From: Nakamurella silvestris
GTDB lineage: Bacteria; Actinomycetota; Actinomycetes; Mycobacteriales; Nakamurellaceae
Assembly: GCA_003576535.1 (NCBI GenBank)
Contig: QXCQ01000073.1
Span: 1 to 55,847 of the forward strand
Length of the DNA stretch: 55,847 nt
Reading direction: 5' to 3'
The notes beneath the pieces were generated by a model, which saw nothing but the letters and a program-made list of their open reading frames with translations, was not told where the DNA came from and searched no databases. Of this stretch, positions 7,459 through 19,139 are shown piece after piece. Position 1 is the first letter of the stretch, and every line of letters begins with the position of its first letter. Position numbers and translations under genes: made by a program.

Positions 7459-8310
7459 TCAGCCTGAGCCCGGCTCCTCGCCCTGACCCGCCAGTTCCCG
7501 CATCCCCAGGGACAGCGCGGTGATCCTCTCCCGCGTGGACGAGAGCAGCTCTCCCCCATCGGGTCTGGCCTGGTCCCGCAGCATCTGACCGGCACCGACG
7601 GTGGCACTGGCGGCGGTCACCAGGTCGCCGTACTCGGCCACCCCGGCCCTGATCTGCCGTTCCAGGTCCTTGGCGGCCTGTTCCAACGAGTCCCGCGCCG
7701 CTGCGGGGGCGGTACGGCGCACCCGGCGCAGGGACGAGTGGTCGTCGGCCAATCGGCGGAGGTGGTTCTCGGCGGCATCGGCGGCCTGCAGGGTGTCGGT
7801 CCGCAGCTCCCTGGTGGCCGGTGAGTCACCGTCCAGCCCGATCATGGACACCAGTCCACGCAGGCCGTCGCTGTAGCCGGTGAGGCGGTCGATGTCCGCC
7901 CGGATCTCGACCGCGACGGGATGGCGGGCCGGCAGCTCGGGTGCGAGGGCGGCCAGCTCCCGCCGCCGGGAGCGCAGGTCGGTGACGGCCCGCACGACGG
8001 CGAGCAGACACCACACGAACAGGACGACCGTGATCAGACCGGTCGCTATCAGGGTGGGGGTGACTCCGGTGGAGACGACAGTGGCCACCTGGTAGGCGGT
8101 GAAGGCACCGGTGGCGGTCGCACCGGCCGCCCACACACCTCGACGGCGGCGGGCCGAGCGCACCTTGCGCTTCAGGGCGGCCTGCGGGGTGCTCCAGCTC
8201 CGATACCCCCGGCTGACCGCGGTGCCGACCTGGGTGGCCAGGTCGGCACCGCGGCCGGCGGCGTTCTTGACCATCAAGGCACGGGCAACGGCCTTGTTCA
8301 CCGGCGTCAT
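7459..8310 (-). CDS. pspM: Phage-shock membrane protein, PspM type (Rv2743c-like)
   Basis: A 283-residue protein. A basic N-terminal third (ALKRKVRSARRRRG) is followed by two closely spaced hydrophobic helices (about residues 57-80 and 84-106). A long charged, largely helical C-terminus carries repeated LRRL/DLRS motifs. Location directly downstream of pspA and the overall plan match the actinobacterial membrane partner that tethers PspA; I infer the name mainly from this context. ATG 8310 follows GAGGCAGG. The gap to pspA is 31 bases, so both probably share a transcript. Confidence 0.7.
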   Translation of the reverse strand: MTPVNKAVARALMVKNAAGRGADLATQVGTAVSRGYRSWSTPQAALKRKVRSARRRRGVWAAGATATGAFTAYQVATVVSTGVTPTLIATGLITVVLFVWCLLAVVRAVTDLRSRRRELAALAPELPARHPVAVEIRADIDRLTGYSDGLRGLVSMIGLDGDSPATRELRTDTLQAADAAENHLRRLADDHSSLRRVRRTAPAAARDSLEQAAKDLERQIRAGVAEYGDLVTAASATVGAGQMLRDQARPDGGELLSSTRERITALSLGMRELAGQGEEPGSG

Positions 8311-8341
8311 CGCACCTGCCTCGACTCAGTTCGGTCCGGAC

Positions 8342-9157
8342 TCAGCTCTGACCGTTGGGCTGGGCCGACTTGGTGGTGTCGACACCCGCGGTCTGGGTGG
8401 CGGAGTCGATGGCCCTGGCCTGCTGGCCGGCGAGTTCGGGGTGCAACTGCGCCCGCAGCTGCTCCAGCCGGGAGGTGCCCGCCATGTCGAGGGTGGACTT
8501 CTGCACTTCGAGCATCCGTCCCTCGACGGAGTTCTGGCTCAGTTCGGCCGAACCGAGGGCGTTGGCGTACCGCTTCTCGATCTTGTCGCGCACCTCGTTG
8601 AGCGAGGGGGTGTTGCCCGGGGCGCTCAACTCCGACATCGAGTTGAGGGAGGCCGAGACCTGCTCCTGCATCTTCGCCTGCTCCAGCTGGGAGAGCAGCT
8701 TGGTCCGCTCGGCCAGTTTCGTCTGCAGCTGCATGGCGTTGTTCTCGACGGCCTTCTTGGCCTGCTCGGCACCCTGCAGGGCCTGGTCGTGCATGGCCTT
8801 GAGGTCTTCCATCTGCTGCTCGGCGGCCACGAGCTGGGTGGCGAAGGCCGTCGCCGTCTGCTCGTACTCGGCGGCCTTGGTGACATCACCCTTCGCCCGG
8901 GCCTCGTCGGCCAGGACCAGGGCCTGACGGGCGGAGGCCTGGTAACGCTCGACCTCGCCCATCTGGCGGGTCAACTTCATCTCGAGCTGGCGCTGGTTGC
9001 CGATGACGGCCGCGGCCTGCTGCGACAGAGCTGCGTGCTGACGCTGGGCGTCCTCGATCGCCTGCTGGATCTGGATCTTCGGATCCGCGTACTCGTCCAC
9101 TTTCGACGAGAACAGTGCCATCAGGTACTTCCAGGCCTTTACGAAGGGATTCGCCAT
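8342..9157 (-). CDS. pspA: PspA/IM30 family envelope-stress protein
   Basis: A 271-residue, almost fully helical protein of the PspA/Vipp1 family, which coats the inner face of a damaged cytoplasmic membrane. The N-terminal amphipathic segment ([21 protein letters not shown]) and the family pattern [16 protein letters not shown] are clear. Long coiled coils follow to about residue 190, and a Gln/Ala-rich tail ends the protein. ATG 9157 has GAGAGGAC upstream. In mycobacteria the regulator gene clgR precedes pspA; here the upstream 500 bases hold no such gene. Confidence 0.9.
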   Translation of the reverse strand: MANPFVKAWKYLMALFSSKVDEYADPKIQIQQAIEDAQRQHAALSQQAAAVIGNQRQLEMKLTRQMGEVERYQASARQALVLADEARAKGDVTKAAEYEQTATAFATQLVAAEQQMEDLKAMHDQALQGAEQAKKAVENNAMQLQTKLAERTKLLSQLEQAKMQEQVSASLNSMSELSAPGNTPSLNEVRDKIEKRYANALGSAELSQNSVEGRMLEVQKSTLDMAGTSRLEQLRAQLHPELAGQQARAIDSATQTAGVDTTKSAQPNGQS

Positions 9158-9396
9158 CGTCCAAGTGTCCTCTCGGGTCTGCTGAGACCGAACTGCACGT
9201 CACGAAAGTGATCGCTGATCTGTCTGGGTCCGCCGGGTGGTGCGCGAACCCCTGACCATCATCGTGTCAGGTAGTGCGTCCACCTTCCACCATCAGCGGC
9301 CCACAATGCAGGATAAATCAGGGAATGCCCCCAGGCCCGGTTCGGGTTTCTCCCGAGCGTGATCGGCTGTGCCCCCGAGACCCCCCAGGTCCGGCG

Positions 9397-9440
9397 GCGA
9401 CGAGCAGGCGATGAGCAGGCGATGAGCAGGCGACGAGCAG
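9397..9440. repeat. 11-bp tandem repeat, four copies
   Basis: Four contiguous units GCGAYGAGCAG (9397, 9408, 9419, 9430); the outer two carry C and the inner two T at the variable base. It lies in the 518-base divergent gap between pspA and the VWA gene, upstream of the ECF-type promoter. The rest of that gap shows no gene. Confidence 0.85.
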
Positions 9441-9524
9441 AACGAGTGTCACCCTCCCTGCCGGCGCATGCCACGCCGGGTTTCCCGGCCCCTGCGCACC
9501 GCTCGGATCCGTCGAACCCACCCA

Positions 9525-9550
9525 GGAACCAAACGGCGACAGCGTTCGTC
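9525..9550 (+). promoter_or_regulatory. ECF-sigma (SigE-like) promoter candidate
   Basis: GGAACC (9525-9530), a 16-base spacer and CGTC (9547-9550) match the common ECF pattern of actinobacterial envelope-stress sigma factors. Transcription would start near 9557, about 119 bases before the VWA gene. The neighbouring psp genes belong to the envelope-stress response in related organisms, which fits. Confidence 0.5.
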
Positions 9551-9675
9551 GTTAGAGTGGGACGGGCCGGCCGGAGGAACCGGGATCCACCAGGATCCGC
9601 ACACCCTCCTGCCGCGAATGGACACCGACGGAGCACCGGCTCCACGGGTAACCGGAAGGGATCGGACGATCACGT

Positions 9676-11679
9676 ATGGGTCGGCACAGTGATGACGCCC
9701 GTCGCCGAGGTGTTGCCGGGTGGCCCATCGTTGTGCTGGTGGCGATCCTGGTCGCCGGCGGTCTGGTCACCGGATACCTCCTCCTGACCAGGGAGGATCC
9801 GCAGGCCAAGAACCCGACCTGTACCACCACCGCCCTGATCGAGATCGCGGCAGGCACCGGATCTGCCCCCGGCCTGAACGCCGTGACCCGTGCCTTCAAC
9901 GAGACCGCGCCGGTCGCCCGCAGCGTCTGTCTCACCGCCGAGGTGTCCATGGTCCGCACCGCCGACGCCGCCGACCTGCTGGTGAAGAACTGGCAGGGAG
10001 CGCAGACCCCGCGGCCGACGATCTGGGCCCCGGACAACCTGGGCGACGTCGAAGGCGTGGCCGCGAAGAACGGCTCGGTCATCGCCGGTCTCAACAACGA
10101 CGCCATCGCCACCAGCCCGGTGGTGCTCGCCGTCCGGCGCGGGGACACCGGGTCGTTCACCGCCTCCGGCAACGAGACCATGGCCTGGACGGACCTTCCG
10201 GGTTCGACCCTGACCATGGTGGACGGCCAGCCGTTGAGCTTCGCGCTGCCGGACCCGCGCACCAACCGGGCCACCTCCTACGCCCTCCAGTCGATGATCG
10301 CTCCGATCTCCTCCGGCGCCCCGACACCGATCTCGGCCTCGACGGCGAAGGACGCCGGGTCCGTGGTGAAGTCCTTGGCCGCGCTGGTCAGCGGATCCAC
10401 CGCCGTGGCCAGCACGCAGGAGGCCCTCGCCGCACTGGCCGACGGCACCGCCTCCTTCACCGCGGTTCCCGTGGTCGAGTCCGAACTGGCGGTGTTCAAC
10501 CGCAGCACGGCGACCCCGCTGGCCGCCGTCTACCCTTCCGGCCCGACGGCCGGGGACTACATCACCTCCATCGGTGTCACCGGCCCCTGGGTGGACGCCG
10601 ACGGGCGCGAGGCCGCCACGGCCCTCTCCTCCTTCCTCAGCCAACCTGCGGCGATCACCGCGCTGTCCGGCTCGGACCTGAGGATTCCCGGTGTCAGCAC
10701 CCAGTCCAGCGCCCCGGGCATCGATTTCCGCCGGACCGTGACGGTGCTGCCTGCCGCCGGCGCAGCGGTGGTCAGTGAGTTCACCGGTGCCCTCGGGCTG
10801 CCGGACCAGGCCGACCCGGGCACTTCCTCGGTCCCGTCGAACTCCTCCACGACGACGGAGCCGCAGACCACCGGATCCCCTGTCGAGCCGTCCACCACCG
10901 GATCGGCCACCAACCCCCCGAACACCAACCCCCCGAACACCGACCCCCCGAACACCACACCGACCACTGGCTCCGGTACCGGCTCGTCGACGAGCACCAC
11001 CGGTTCGAGCACCACCGGCACGAGCACCAAGCCCTCCACCAGCAAGCCCTCCACCAGCAAACCGTCCGAACCGCCGGCACCGGCGACCCCCACCGGGGTC
11101 TACACCCTGGTGGTGGACAGCTCCGGGTCGATGGCCGACGACGACGGCGGACAGACCAGGGCCGCTCTGGTCCAGGAGGCCCTGCGACAGCGTGTCTCGG
11201 CCGGCACCGGCACCGCCATCGGGCTGTGGACGGTCAGTACCGCCGCGGCCGCCCAGGGCTACGCCGAGACCGTCGGCACCGGACTGTTGACGGCAAAGGT
11301 CGGTACGGTCCCCCGGACCCAGGCCTTGGCCGCCGGGATCGACGCGCTGAACCCGGCCGGCGACCGCTACTCCTACGCAGCCATCATCGCCGCCTACGAA
11401 CAGGCTTCGAAATCCCAGGTCAAGGGTGTTCCGAACCGGGTCATCGCCGTCGTCAGCGGCGGCGACAACACCCCGAGCCTGCCCCGCACCGATGTCGTCG
11501 CCGCGCTCTCCGCGGCGGCAGCCGCCAACCCCGGGGTCACCCTCGACATCATCGGGATCGGCGCCGCGGCCCCGACGAGCGCTTTGACGGAGGTCGCGGC
11601 GGCAGGCGGTGGCACGTACACCGAGGTCGCCTCCGCGAGCGAGGTGGCCGGTGTCCTCACCCCGTTGATGACACCGTGA
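9676..11679 (+). CDS. Membrane-anchored binding-protein-like / VWA domain protein
   Basis: A 667-residue exported protein. A basic start (SDDARRRG) and one membrane helix (residues 17-38) anchor it. Residues about 45-370 resemble an extracellular solute-binding fold (DAADLLVKNWQ...PTIWAPDN...VVLAVRRGD). Residues about 378-470 are a Ser/Thr/Pro-rich linker with repeats NPPNT and KPSTS. The C-terminal VWA domain (about 475-667) begins VYTLVVDSSGSM, an intact MIDAS DxSxS motif for metal-dependent ligand binding. The combination suggests a surface adhesion or sensing role; the ligand is unknown. The ribosome site AAGGGA is distant from the ATG, and an ECF-type promoter lies upstream. Confidence 0.8.
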   Translation: MGRHSDDARRRGVAGWPIVVLVAILVAGGLVTGYLLLTREDPQAKNPTCTTTALIEIAAGTGSAPGLNAVTRAFNETAPVARSVCLTAEVSMVRTADAADLLVKNWQGAQTPRPTIWAPDNLGDVEGVAAKNGSVIAGLNNDAIATSPVVLAVRRGDTGSFTASGNETMAWTDLPGSTLTMVDGQPLSFALPDPRTNRATSYALQSMIAPISSGAPTPISASTAKDAGSVVKSLAALVSGSTAVASTQEALAALADGTASFTAVPVVESELAVFNRSTATPLAAVYPSGPTAGDYITSIGVTGPWVDADGREAATALSSFLSQPAAITALSGSDLRIPGVSTQSSAPGIDFRRTVTVLPAAGAAVVSEFTGALGLPDQADPGTSSVPSNSSTTTEPQTTGSPVEPSTTGSATNPPNTNPPNTDPPNTTPTTGSGTGSSTSTTGSSTTGTSTKPSTSKPSTSKPSEPPAPATPTGVYTLVVDSSGSMADDDGGQTRAALVQEALRQRVSAGTGTAIGLWTVSTAAAAQGYAETVGTGLLTAKVGTVPRTQALAAGIDALNPAGDRYSYAAIIAAYEQASKSQVKGVPNRVIAVVSGGDNTPSLPRTDVVAALSAAAAANPGVTLDIIGIGAAAPTSALTEVAAAGGGTYTEVASASEVAGVLTPLMTP

Positions 11680-11791
11680 CCGGGGTGCCAGGCACGCCTT
11701 AGGCACAACCACCGCACAGCCGGCGCAAAGCCTGGAGCGGCTAGATGGGAGCAACACCCCATCACCGGGGATTCGAGACCGGGAGCCTTCC

Positions 11792-13708
11792 ATGACACGT
11801 CGACCCTTGCGCCACCGCGCACTTCCCTCCGCTTTCGCCGCCGTGCTGATGGCCGCGACCCTGGCGGCCTGCAGCACCACCGGAACCGCCGGAACCGCCG
11901 GAACAGTTGGAGCAGTTGGTTCCGTCGGCTCGGCGAGCAGCATCGCATCCAGTGGGAGTCAGGGGGGCGCCGACGATGCGACCACAGCCGCCACCACCAC
12001 GGCGGGAACCGATCTCACGGCCGCGGCGACCTTGGCGGCGAACGCATCGGCGAGCGCCGTCGGCGTGGAGGACGCCACCTGGGACGAGGCCGATGTCGTC
12101 GCCGTCACCCTCGACGGGGACACGGCGAGCACCGACAGCGACGCCATCCAGGTGGACGGCAGCACGGTGACCATCACCGCCGCCGGAACGTACCGGCTGA
12201 CCGGCACCCTGACCGACGGTCAGGTGATCGTCGACTCCACCGGGGACGGACTGATCCGGGTGATCCTGGACGGCGCGGACATCTCCAGCTCGACCGGGTC
12301 GGCGTTGGTGATCACCGATGCCGACGATGCGGCGGTGGTCCTGGCCGACGGCTCGCAGAACTCGCTGAGCGACACGTCCAGCTATTCCGACACCGCGACC
12401 ACCAATGCCGCGCTGTTCAGCGAGAAGGACCTGACGATCACCGGCACCGGTGCCCTGACCGTGAACGGGAACGGCAACGACGGCATCACCAGCGAGGACG
12501 GACTCGTCATCGAGTCCGGGACCATCACCGTCACCGCTGTGGACGACGGGATCCGTGGCAAGGACTACCTGGTGGTCAACGGCGGCACCCTCGCGGTGAC
12601 GGCCGGCGGGGACGGGATGAAATCCGACAACGCCGACGACACGACCATGGGTTACATCTCGATCACCGGTGGGACGATCACCCTCACCGCCGGGGCCGAC
12701 GGGGTGCAGGCCGAGACCGACCTGGTGGTCACCGGCGGAGATCTGACCGTGACGTCCGGCGGCGGCAGCGGCACGACCCTGGCCGAGGACGTCTCGGCCA
12801 AGGGCCTCAAGGCCGGTGTGTCGGTGGTGATCGAGGGCGGGACCCTGGACATCGACTCGGCCGACGACGCGGTGCACTCGAACGGGACGGTGAGCATCGC
12901 CGGCGGGGAACTCGCCCTGGCCTCCGGCGACGACGGTGTCCACGCCGATGGCACCCTGACCATCGCCGACGGGACCGTCGACATCTCCACCTCCTACGAG
13001 GGTCTGGAGGGCGCCGGGATCACGATCGGCGGCGGGACCATCACCGTCGACGCCGCCGATGACGGGGTCAACGTCGCAGGTGGTGCCGACAGCTCCGGGA
13101 CGGCGGGACCGGCCGGCGGCGGTACCGAGCAGTTCGACTCCCAGGCGACCTACGCGTTGTTGATCAGCGGCGGGACCCTGGTCGTCAACGCCCAGGGCGA
13201 CGGTCTGGACTCGAACGGGACGGCCGAGATCACCGGTGGCACCATCGTGGTGAACGGGCCGACCGAGAACGGCAACGGGGCACTGGATGTCGACAGCACC
13301 TTCGAGGTCTCCGGTGGCACCTTGCTCGCGGCGGGCAGTTCCGGGATGGCTGCGACCCCGAACGCGACCTCCACCCAGTCGATGGTGGCGGTGACCTTCG
13401 ACTCGGTCCAGTCGGCAGGCACGGTCGTGCATCTGGTCGCCGCGGACGGCAGCGAGATCGCCGCGTACCGGTCGACCAAGGACTTCCAGTCGGTGGTGTT
13501 CTCCTCGGCGGACATCGTCGCCGGCACCAGCTACCAGGTGTTCGTGGGCGGGACCGTCAGTGGGAACTCGACCGGCGGCTACTACTCCGCGGGTGATCAC
13601 AGCGGGGCGACCCTGGTGAGCACGGTGGTCGGCGGGGAGAACACCAGTACGGGCATGGGTGGCGGGACGGCCGGCGGTCCGGGTGGTGGCCGCGGCCCCG
13701 GCGGCTGA
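11792..13708 (+). CDS. Repetitive lipoprotein with carbohydrate-binding-like (DUF4353) region
   Basis: A 638-residue lipoprotein. The signal peptide ends in LAACS (lipobox), so Cys27 is the likely lipidated residue. After a Thr/Ala-rich linker, most of the chain is a regular Gly/Asp/Thr-rich repeat of about 20-25 residues with forms such as VVNGGTLAVTAGGDGM and IEGGTLDIDSADDAV, expected to fold as a beta helix. This resembles the DUF4353 carbohydrate-binding-domain family; catalytic residues are not recognisable. The tail is Gly-rich (GGGTAGGPGGGRGPGG). ATG 11792 follows GGGAG. The gene lies 112 bases after the VWA gene. It is closed by the palindrome at 13717. Confidence 0.75.
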   Translation: MTRRPLRHRALPSAFAAVLMAATLAACSTTGTAGTAGTVGAVGSVGSASSIASSGSQGGADDATTAATTTAGTDLTAAATLAANASASAVGVEDATWDEADVVAVTLDGDTASTDSDAIQVDGSTVTITAAGTYRLTGTLTDGQVIVDSTGDGLIRVILDGADISSSTGSALVITDADDAAVVLADGSQNSLSDTSSYSDTATTNAALFSEKDLTITGTGALTVNGNGNDGITSEDGLVIESGTITVTAVDDGIRGKDYLVVNGGTLAVTAGGDGMKSDNADDTTMGYISITGGTITLTAGADGVQAETDLVVTGGDLTVTSGGGSGTTLAEDVSAKGLKAGVSVVIEGGTLDIDSADDAVHSNGTVSIAGGELALASGDDGVHADGTLTIADGTVDISTSYEGLEGAGITIGGGTITVDAADDGVNVAGGADSSGTAGPAGGGTEQFDSQATYALLISGGTLVVNAQGDGLDSNGTAEITGGTIVVNGPTENGNGALDVDSTFEVSGGTLLAAGSSGMAATPNATSTQSMVAVTFDSVQSAGTVVHLVAADGSEIAAYRSTKDFQSVVFSSADIVAGTSYQVFVGGTVSGNSTGGYYSAGDHSGATLVSTVVGGENTSTGMGGGTAGGPGGGRGPGG

Positions 13709-13716
13709 CAACCCTC

Positions 13717-13769
13717 CCGCGAGTGGACCCCCACACCCCATTTTCTGGGGAGTGGGGGTCCACTCGCGG
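13717..13769. terminator. Bidirectional hairpin terminator
   Basis: Arms 13717-13740 and 13746-13769 pair over 24 positions with one mismatch around the loop TTTTC. It sits between the converging lipoprotein and gcvP genes. The arm core TCCACTCGCGG is the same word repeated in the array at 7290. Confidence 0.85.
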
Positions 13770-13782
13770 CAGGAGGAACGTG

Positions 13783-16647
<2,865 letters not shown>

Positions 16648-16653
16648 GGAGAC

Positions 16654-16757
16654 CTCTCAGATCCACCCCGGGTGGGGCACGCGTTCAGCGGGATTGCGGA
16701 TTCGCCGGACGGGGGGCCGTCCGGTTTCCTCCCCCTCTGTCACATGGAACCTGAGAG
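16654..16757 (-). promoter_or_regulatory. Candidate riboswitch expression platform masking the gcvP ribosome site
   Basis: The 3' strand of the second aptamer contains CUCUCAG (16751-16757). The gcvP ribosome-binding region contains CUGAGAG (16654-16660), a perfect 7-base complement covering GAGAGG. A separate stable hairpin (16705-16724, CCGGACGG/CCGTCCGG) lies between them without a T-run. With glycine bound, the aptamer strand would be occupied and the ribosome site free. This translational ON mechanism is an inference from complementarity. Confidence 0.45.
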
Positions 16758-16920
16758 TGTCGCCGTGACTACCGGCTTGCCCCATCGGTGGAACGGCCTG
16801 GGCCGTTCTCTCTCCAGAGATGTCTCTTCCTTGCGGTCCTGGGTACCTGAGAGATTCCGGGGAGGAATTGCTCCTTCGGTGCCGACGCCCCGGTGGAAGC
16901 AGGTGTCGGAACTCTCCCGC
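16736..16920 (-). ncRNA. Tandem glycine riboswitch
   Basis: Two aptamers in series on the minus strand. The first (16833-16920) runs from GCGGGAGAG through CACCGAAGGAGCAA to CUCUCAGGUACC. The second (about 16736-16821) runs from CUCUGGAGAGAG through CACCGAUGGGGCAAGCC to CUCUCAGGUUCC. These conserved cores and the short linker are diagnostic for the glycine class. It lies directly upstream of gcvP. A -10-like TAGATT at 16942-16947 would start the RNA near 16935. Confidence 0.93.
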
Positions 16921-16941
16921 AAGGGATCGTCAACACCGGCA

Positions 16942-16947
16942 AATCTA
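16942..16947 (-). promoter_or_regulatory. -10 element for the gcvP riboswitch leader
   Basis: TAGATT on the minus strand, about 22 bases upstream of the first aptamer base; no convincing -35 hexamer is seen. Confidence 0.4.
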
Positions 16948-17013
16948 CACGCCGGCGACACGAGAACCGATATCCCCGGACGGGAGTCACACCTGTGGCT
17001 GCGGGCCGGTGGC

Positions 17014-17571
17014 TCAGCCGACGTTGCGGGCGGACCGGCGAACGGCCAGCTCGTCCCGGTGGGTGGTGACCACGGAGGCTCCGTCGACCCGTTCGCCGGG
17101 GAACTGGGCGAGCTGTCCGGTCATCTCACGCATGGTGCCGCCGACGGCGATCCCGAACACACCCTGACCACCCTGGAGGAGATCGACGATCTCCTCGGGC
17201 GAGGTGCATTCGTACACGGTGGTGCCGTCGGAGAAGAGGGTGACACCGGCGAGGTCCTCGACCCCGCGGTTGCGCAGGTGATCGACCGCGACGCGGATGT
17301 TCTGGAGCGAGACCCCGGTGTCCAGCAGTCGTTTGACGACCTTGAGGACCAGGACGTCCTTGAAGGAGTAGAGGCGTTGGGTCCCGGAGCCGGAGGCATC
17401 ACGCAGGGAGGGGGCGACCAGTCCGGTCCGCGCCCAGTAGTCGAGCTGCCGATAGGTGATCCCGACTGCCTGACAGGCGGTCGGTCCCCGGTATCCCAGA
17501 CTCTCGTCGGGAAGTGCGGCGTTCTCGAAGAGCGCACCTTGCTCGCTCTCGCGCATCGCGCTACCGCCCAT
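17014..17571 (-). CDS. MerR-family regulator (Rv1830-like)
   Basis: A 185-residue transcription factor. A winged-helix MerR DNA-binding domain spans about residues 25-100 (GYRGPTACQAVGITYRQLDYWARTGLV, then RLYSFKDVLVLKVVKRLLDTGVSLQNIR). The C-terminal half is short, with no metal-binding Cys cluster. Its place between the bifunctional nuclease gene and gcvP matches mycobacterial Rv1830, linked there to growth and division control. ATG 17571 follows GGACGG. It has its own promoter at 17637-17665, whose spacer is a palindrome and could be an autoregulatory site. Confidence 0.85.
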   Translation of the reverse strand: MGGSAMRESEQGALFENAALPDESLGYRGPTACQAVGITYRQLDYWARTGLVAPSLRDASGSGTQRLYSFKDVLVLKVVKRLLDTGVSLQNIRVAVDHLRNRGVEDLAGVTLFSDGTTVYECTSPEEIVDLLQGGQGVFGIAVGGTMREMTGQLAQFPGERVDGASVVTTHRDELAVRRSARNVG

Positions 17572-17636
17572 CTGCCGTCCGGCCGACCATATTCAGCATC
17601 TGCTGGCGAGCCGAACAATTCAGCTCACTACCGTCG

Positions 17637-17665
17637 AACGTAGGCCCGCCGGGCGGGCCGGTCAA
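17637..17665 (-). promoter_or_regulatory. Promoter with palindromic spacer, MerR-type gene
   Basis: TTGACC (17660-17665), a 17-base spacer and TACGTT (17637-17642) on the minus strand. The spacer is itself an inverted repeat, GGCCCGC-N3-GCGGGCC. MerR proteins bind between -35 and -10, so self-regulation is likely, though the spacer is shorter than the classical 19-20 bases. Confidence 0.6.
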
Positions 17666-17736
17666 CGCTAACCCTCGGCGTGTCCTCAACCTTTACTAGA
17701 GGGTTACCCAAGGGAGCGCAGCACGACGGCCGGAGA

Positions 17737-18261
17737 TCAGCCCTTGCCCTCGCCGAAATCCTCCGGGGAGACCGAATCGAGGAACTCGCGGAAACGCTCG
17801 ACCTCCTCCTCCCCCCGTTCGGGATCGAGGGCGTCGTCACCCTCGTCGTCCTCGTCGGAATCCTCGTCCTCGGGCACCACCACTCCGGCGGTGTCCAGGA
17901 CGGCCGGGTCGACGAACACCGGGATCTCCGAGCGCACGGCCAGGGCCACGGCATCGGAGGGACGGGCGGACACCGTGGTGCCGTCGTCGAAGACCAGCTC
18001 ACCGAAGAAGGTGCCCTCGCGGAAATCGACCACCCGGATCTGAACCACCTGATGTCCCAGGGCTGTGATGACCTGACCGAGGAGGTCGTGGGTCAACGGC
18101 CGGGACGGCCGGACCCCTTGCAGGTGCATCGCGATGGCGGTGGCCTCGGCCGAGCCGATCAGGATGGGAAGGCTACGCGGACCGTCGATCTCGGCCAACA
18201 CCAGAATCGGCTGCTGGCTGGGCATCTCGACGCGAACGCCGACAATACGCATTTCAATCAT
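17737..18261 (-). CDS. Bifunctional nuclease family protein (DUF151, Rv1829-like)
   Basis: A 174-residue protein of the DUF151 family (bifunctional DNase/RNase in plants and Thermotoga). The family core is visible: MRIVGVRVEMPSQQPILVLAE, LPILIGSAEATAIAMHLQG, RPLTHDLLGQVI and ARPSDAVALAVRSEIPVFV. A very acidic segment (EDEDSDEDDEGDD) and charged tail follow. ATG 18261 is chosen for GGGAGG 8 bases upstream; an upstream in-frame start at 18303 lacks support. It is kept in the same order as in mycobacteria, between two MerR genes. Confidence 0.88.
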   Translation of the reverse strand: MIEMRIVGVRVEMPSQQPILVLAEIDGPRSLPILIGSAEATAIAMHLQGVRPSRPLTHDLLGQVITALGHQVVQIRVVDFREGTFFGELVFDDGTTVSARPSDAVALAVRSEIPVFVDPAVLDTAGVVVPEDEDSDEDDEGDDALDPERGEEEVERFREFLDSVSPEDFGEGKG

Positions 18262-18410
18262 CTCAGTCCGCCTCCCGGGCCGACCGGGCCCTCGCAATGA
18301 CAACGCTACACAGTGCTCAGTGGAATACCGACCTTTATCCGGGCAGTAGTTTCCTCACACCGGCTCCTGCGCACAGAGCGAGGAGAGGGGTGAGGTGCGC
18401 AGCAGCGCCG

Positions 18411-19139
18411 TCAGCTCCCGAGTTCGCGTTTGACCCCGGCCCGGACGAGCAGAGCATGCAGCTTCAGCAACGTCGTCGCCAGCTGCGAGGCCGTGGATCC
18501 GGCGCGTTCCCTGGCATCGGGATCACGCTGGCGGGCACCGGCGGAGACCAGCTGGCCGACCAGGGCCGCCTCCCGTTCCGCCTCGGTACGCATCGGCCGG
18601 AGATGGCGGGGTTCCAGACCGCAGGAGAGCAGCTCGGCCACGGTCCTGGCGATCTCCGCGGCATCCTGGTCGTAGCTTCCGGAGGGGCCGGCCTGCAACA
18701 GACCGACCTGCTCCATCTCCCGCAGGACCGGGTTGGTCAGCCCGCTGTCGGCGAGCAGTTCGGTCCGGGTGAACCGACGGACCGTCCGGGCCGGTTCGGC
18801 AGCGACCAGCCCGATGTCGGTGGCGGAGACCAGACCTCGGGGCTGACGGAGGCCGCCGATCGCGACCGGCTCACCGTTCTCCATCGCCCGGAGCGCTTCC
18901 TTGATGACCTTGAGCGGCAGGTACTGGTCCCGCTGAGCGGCCAGCACGTACCGCAGCCGCTCGACATCACCGAGGGAGAACTGGCGGTAGCCGGACGGTG
19001 TGCGCTCCGGGGTCACCAGACCCTCCGATTCCAGGAATCGGATCTTGGAGATGGACACGTCCGGGAAATCTGGCTTGAGCCGGGTCAGAACTGCCCCGAT
19101 ACTGAGCGCGCCGCCGGACGGTAGGCCCGCCGCGGTCAT
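18411..19139 (-). CDS. ftsR: MerR-family regulator, FtsR/Rv1828 type
   Basis: A 242-residue regulator. The N-terminal winged helix (SIGAVLTRLKPDFPDVSISKIRFLESEGLVTPERTPSGYRQF) is typical of Rv1828, whose Corynebacterium homologue FtsR activates ftsZ. A second half (about 115-235) begins RRFTRTELLADSGL and resembles another helix-turn-helix/effector region. The ATG lies within the garA stop (4-base ATGA overlap), so it is co-translated with garA. The symbol is by homology of context and sequence type. Confidence 0.82.
   Translation of the reverse strand: MTAAGLPSGGALSIGAVLTRLKPDFPDVSISKIRFLESEGLVTPERTPSGYRQFSLGDVERLRYVLAAQRDQYLPLKVIKEALRAMENGEPVAIGGLRQPRGLVSATDIGLVAAEPARTVRRFTRTELLADSGLTNPVLREMEQVGLLQAGPSGSYDQDAAEIARTVAELLSCGLEPRHLRPMRTEAEREAALVGQLVSAGARQRDPDARERAGSTASQLATTLLKLHALLVRAGVKRELGS

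Noticed and set aside
9158-9300. ClgR operator upstream of pspA
   Set aside because: GTTCGC and GCG words occur, but not at the spacing reported for ClgR sites, and no clgR gene is adjacent.
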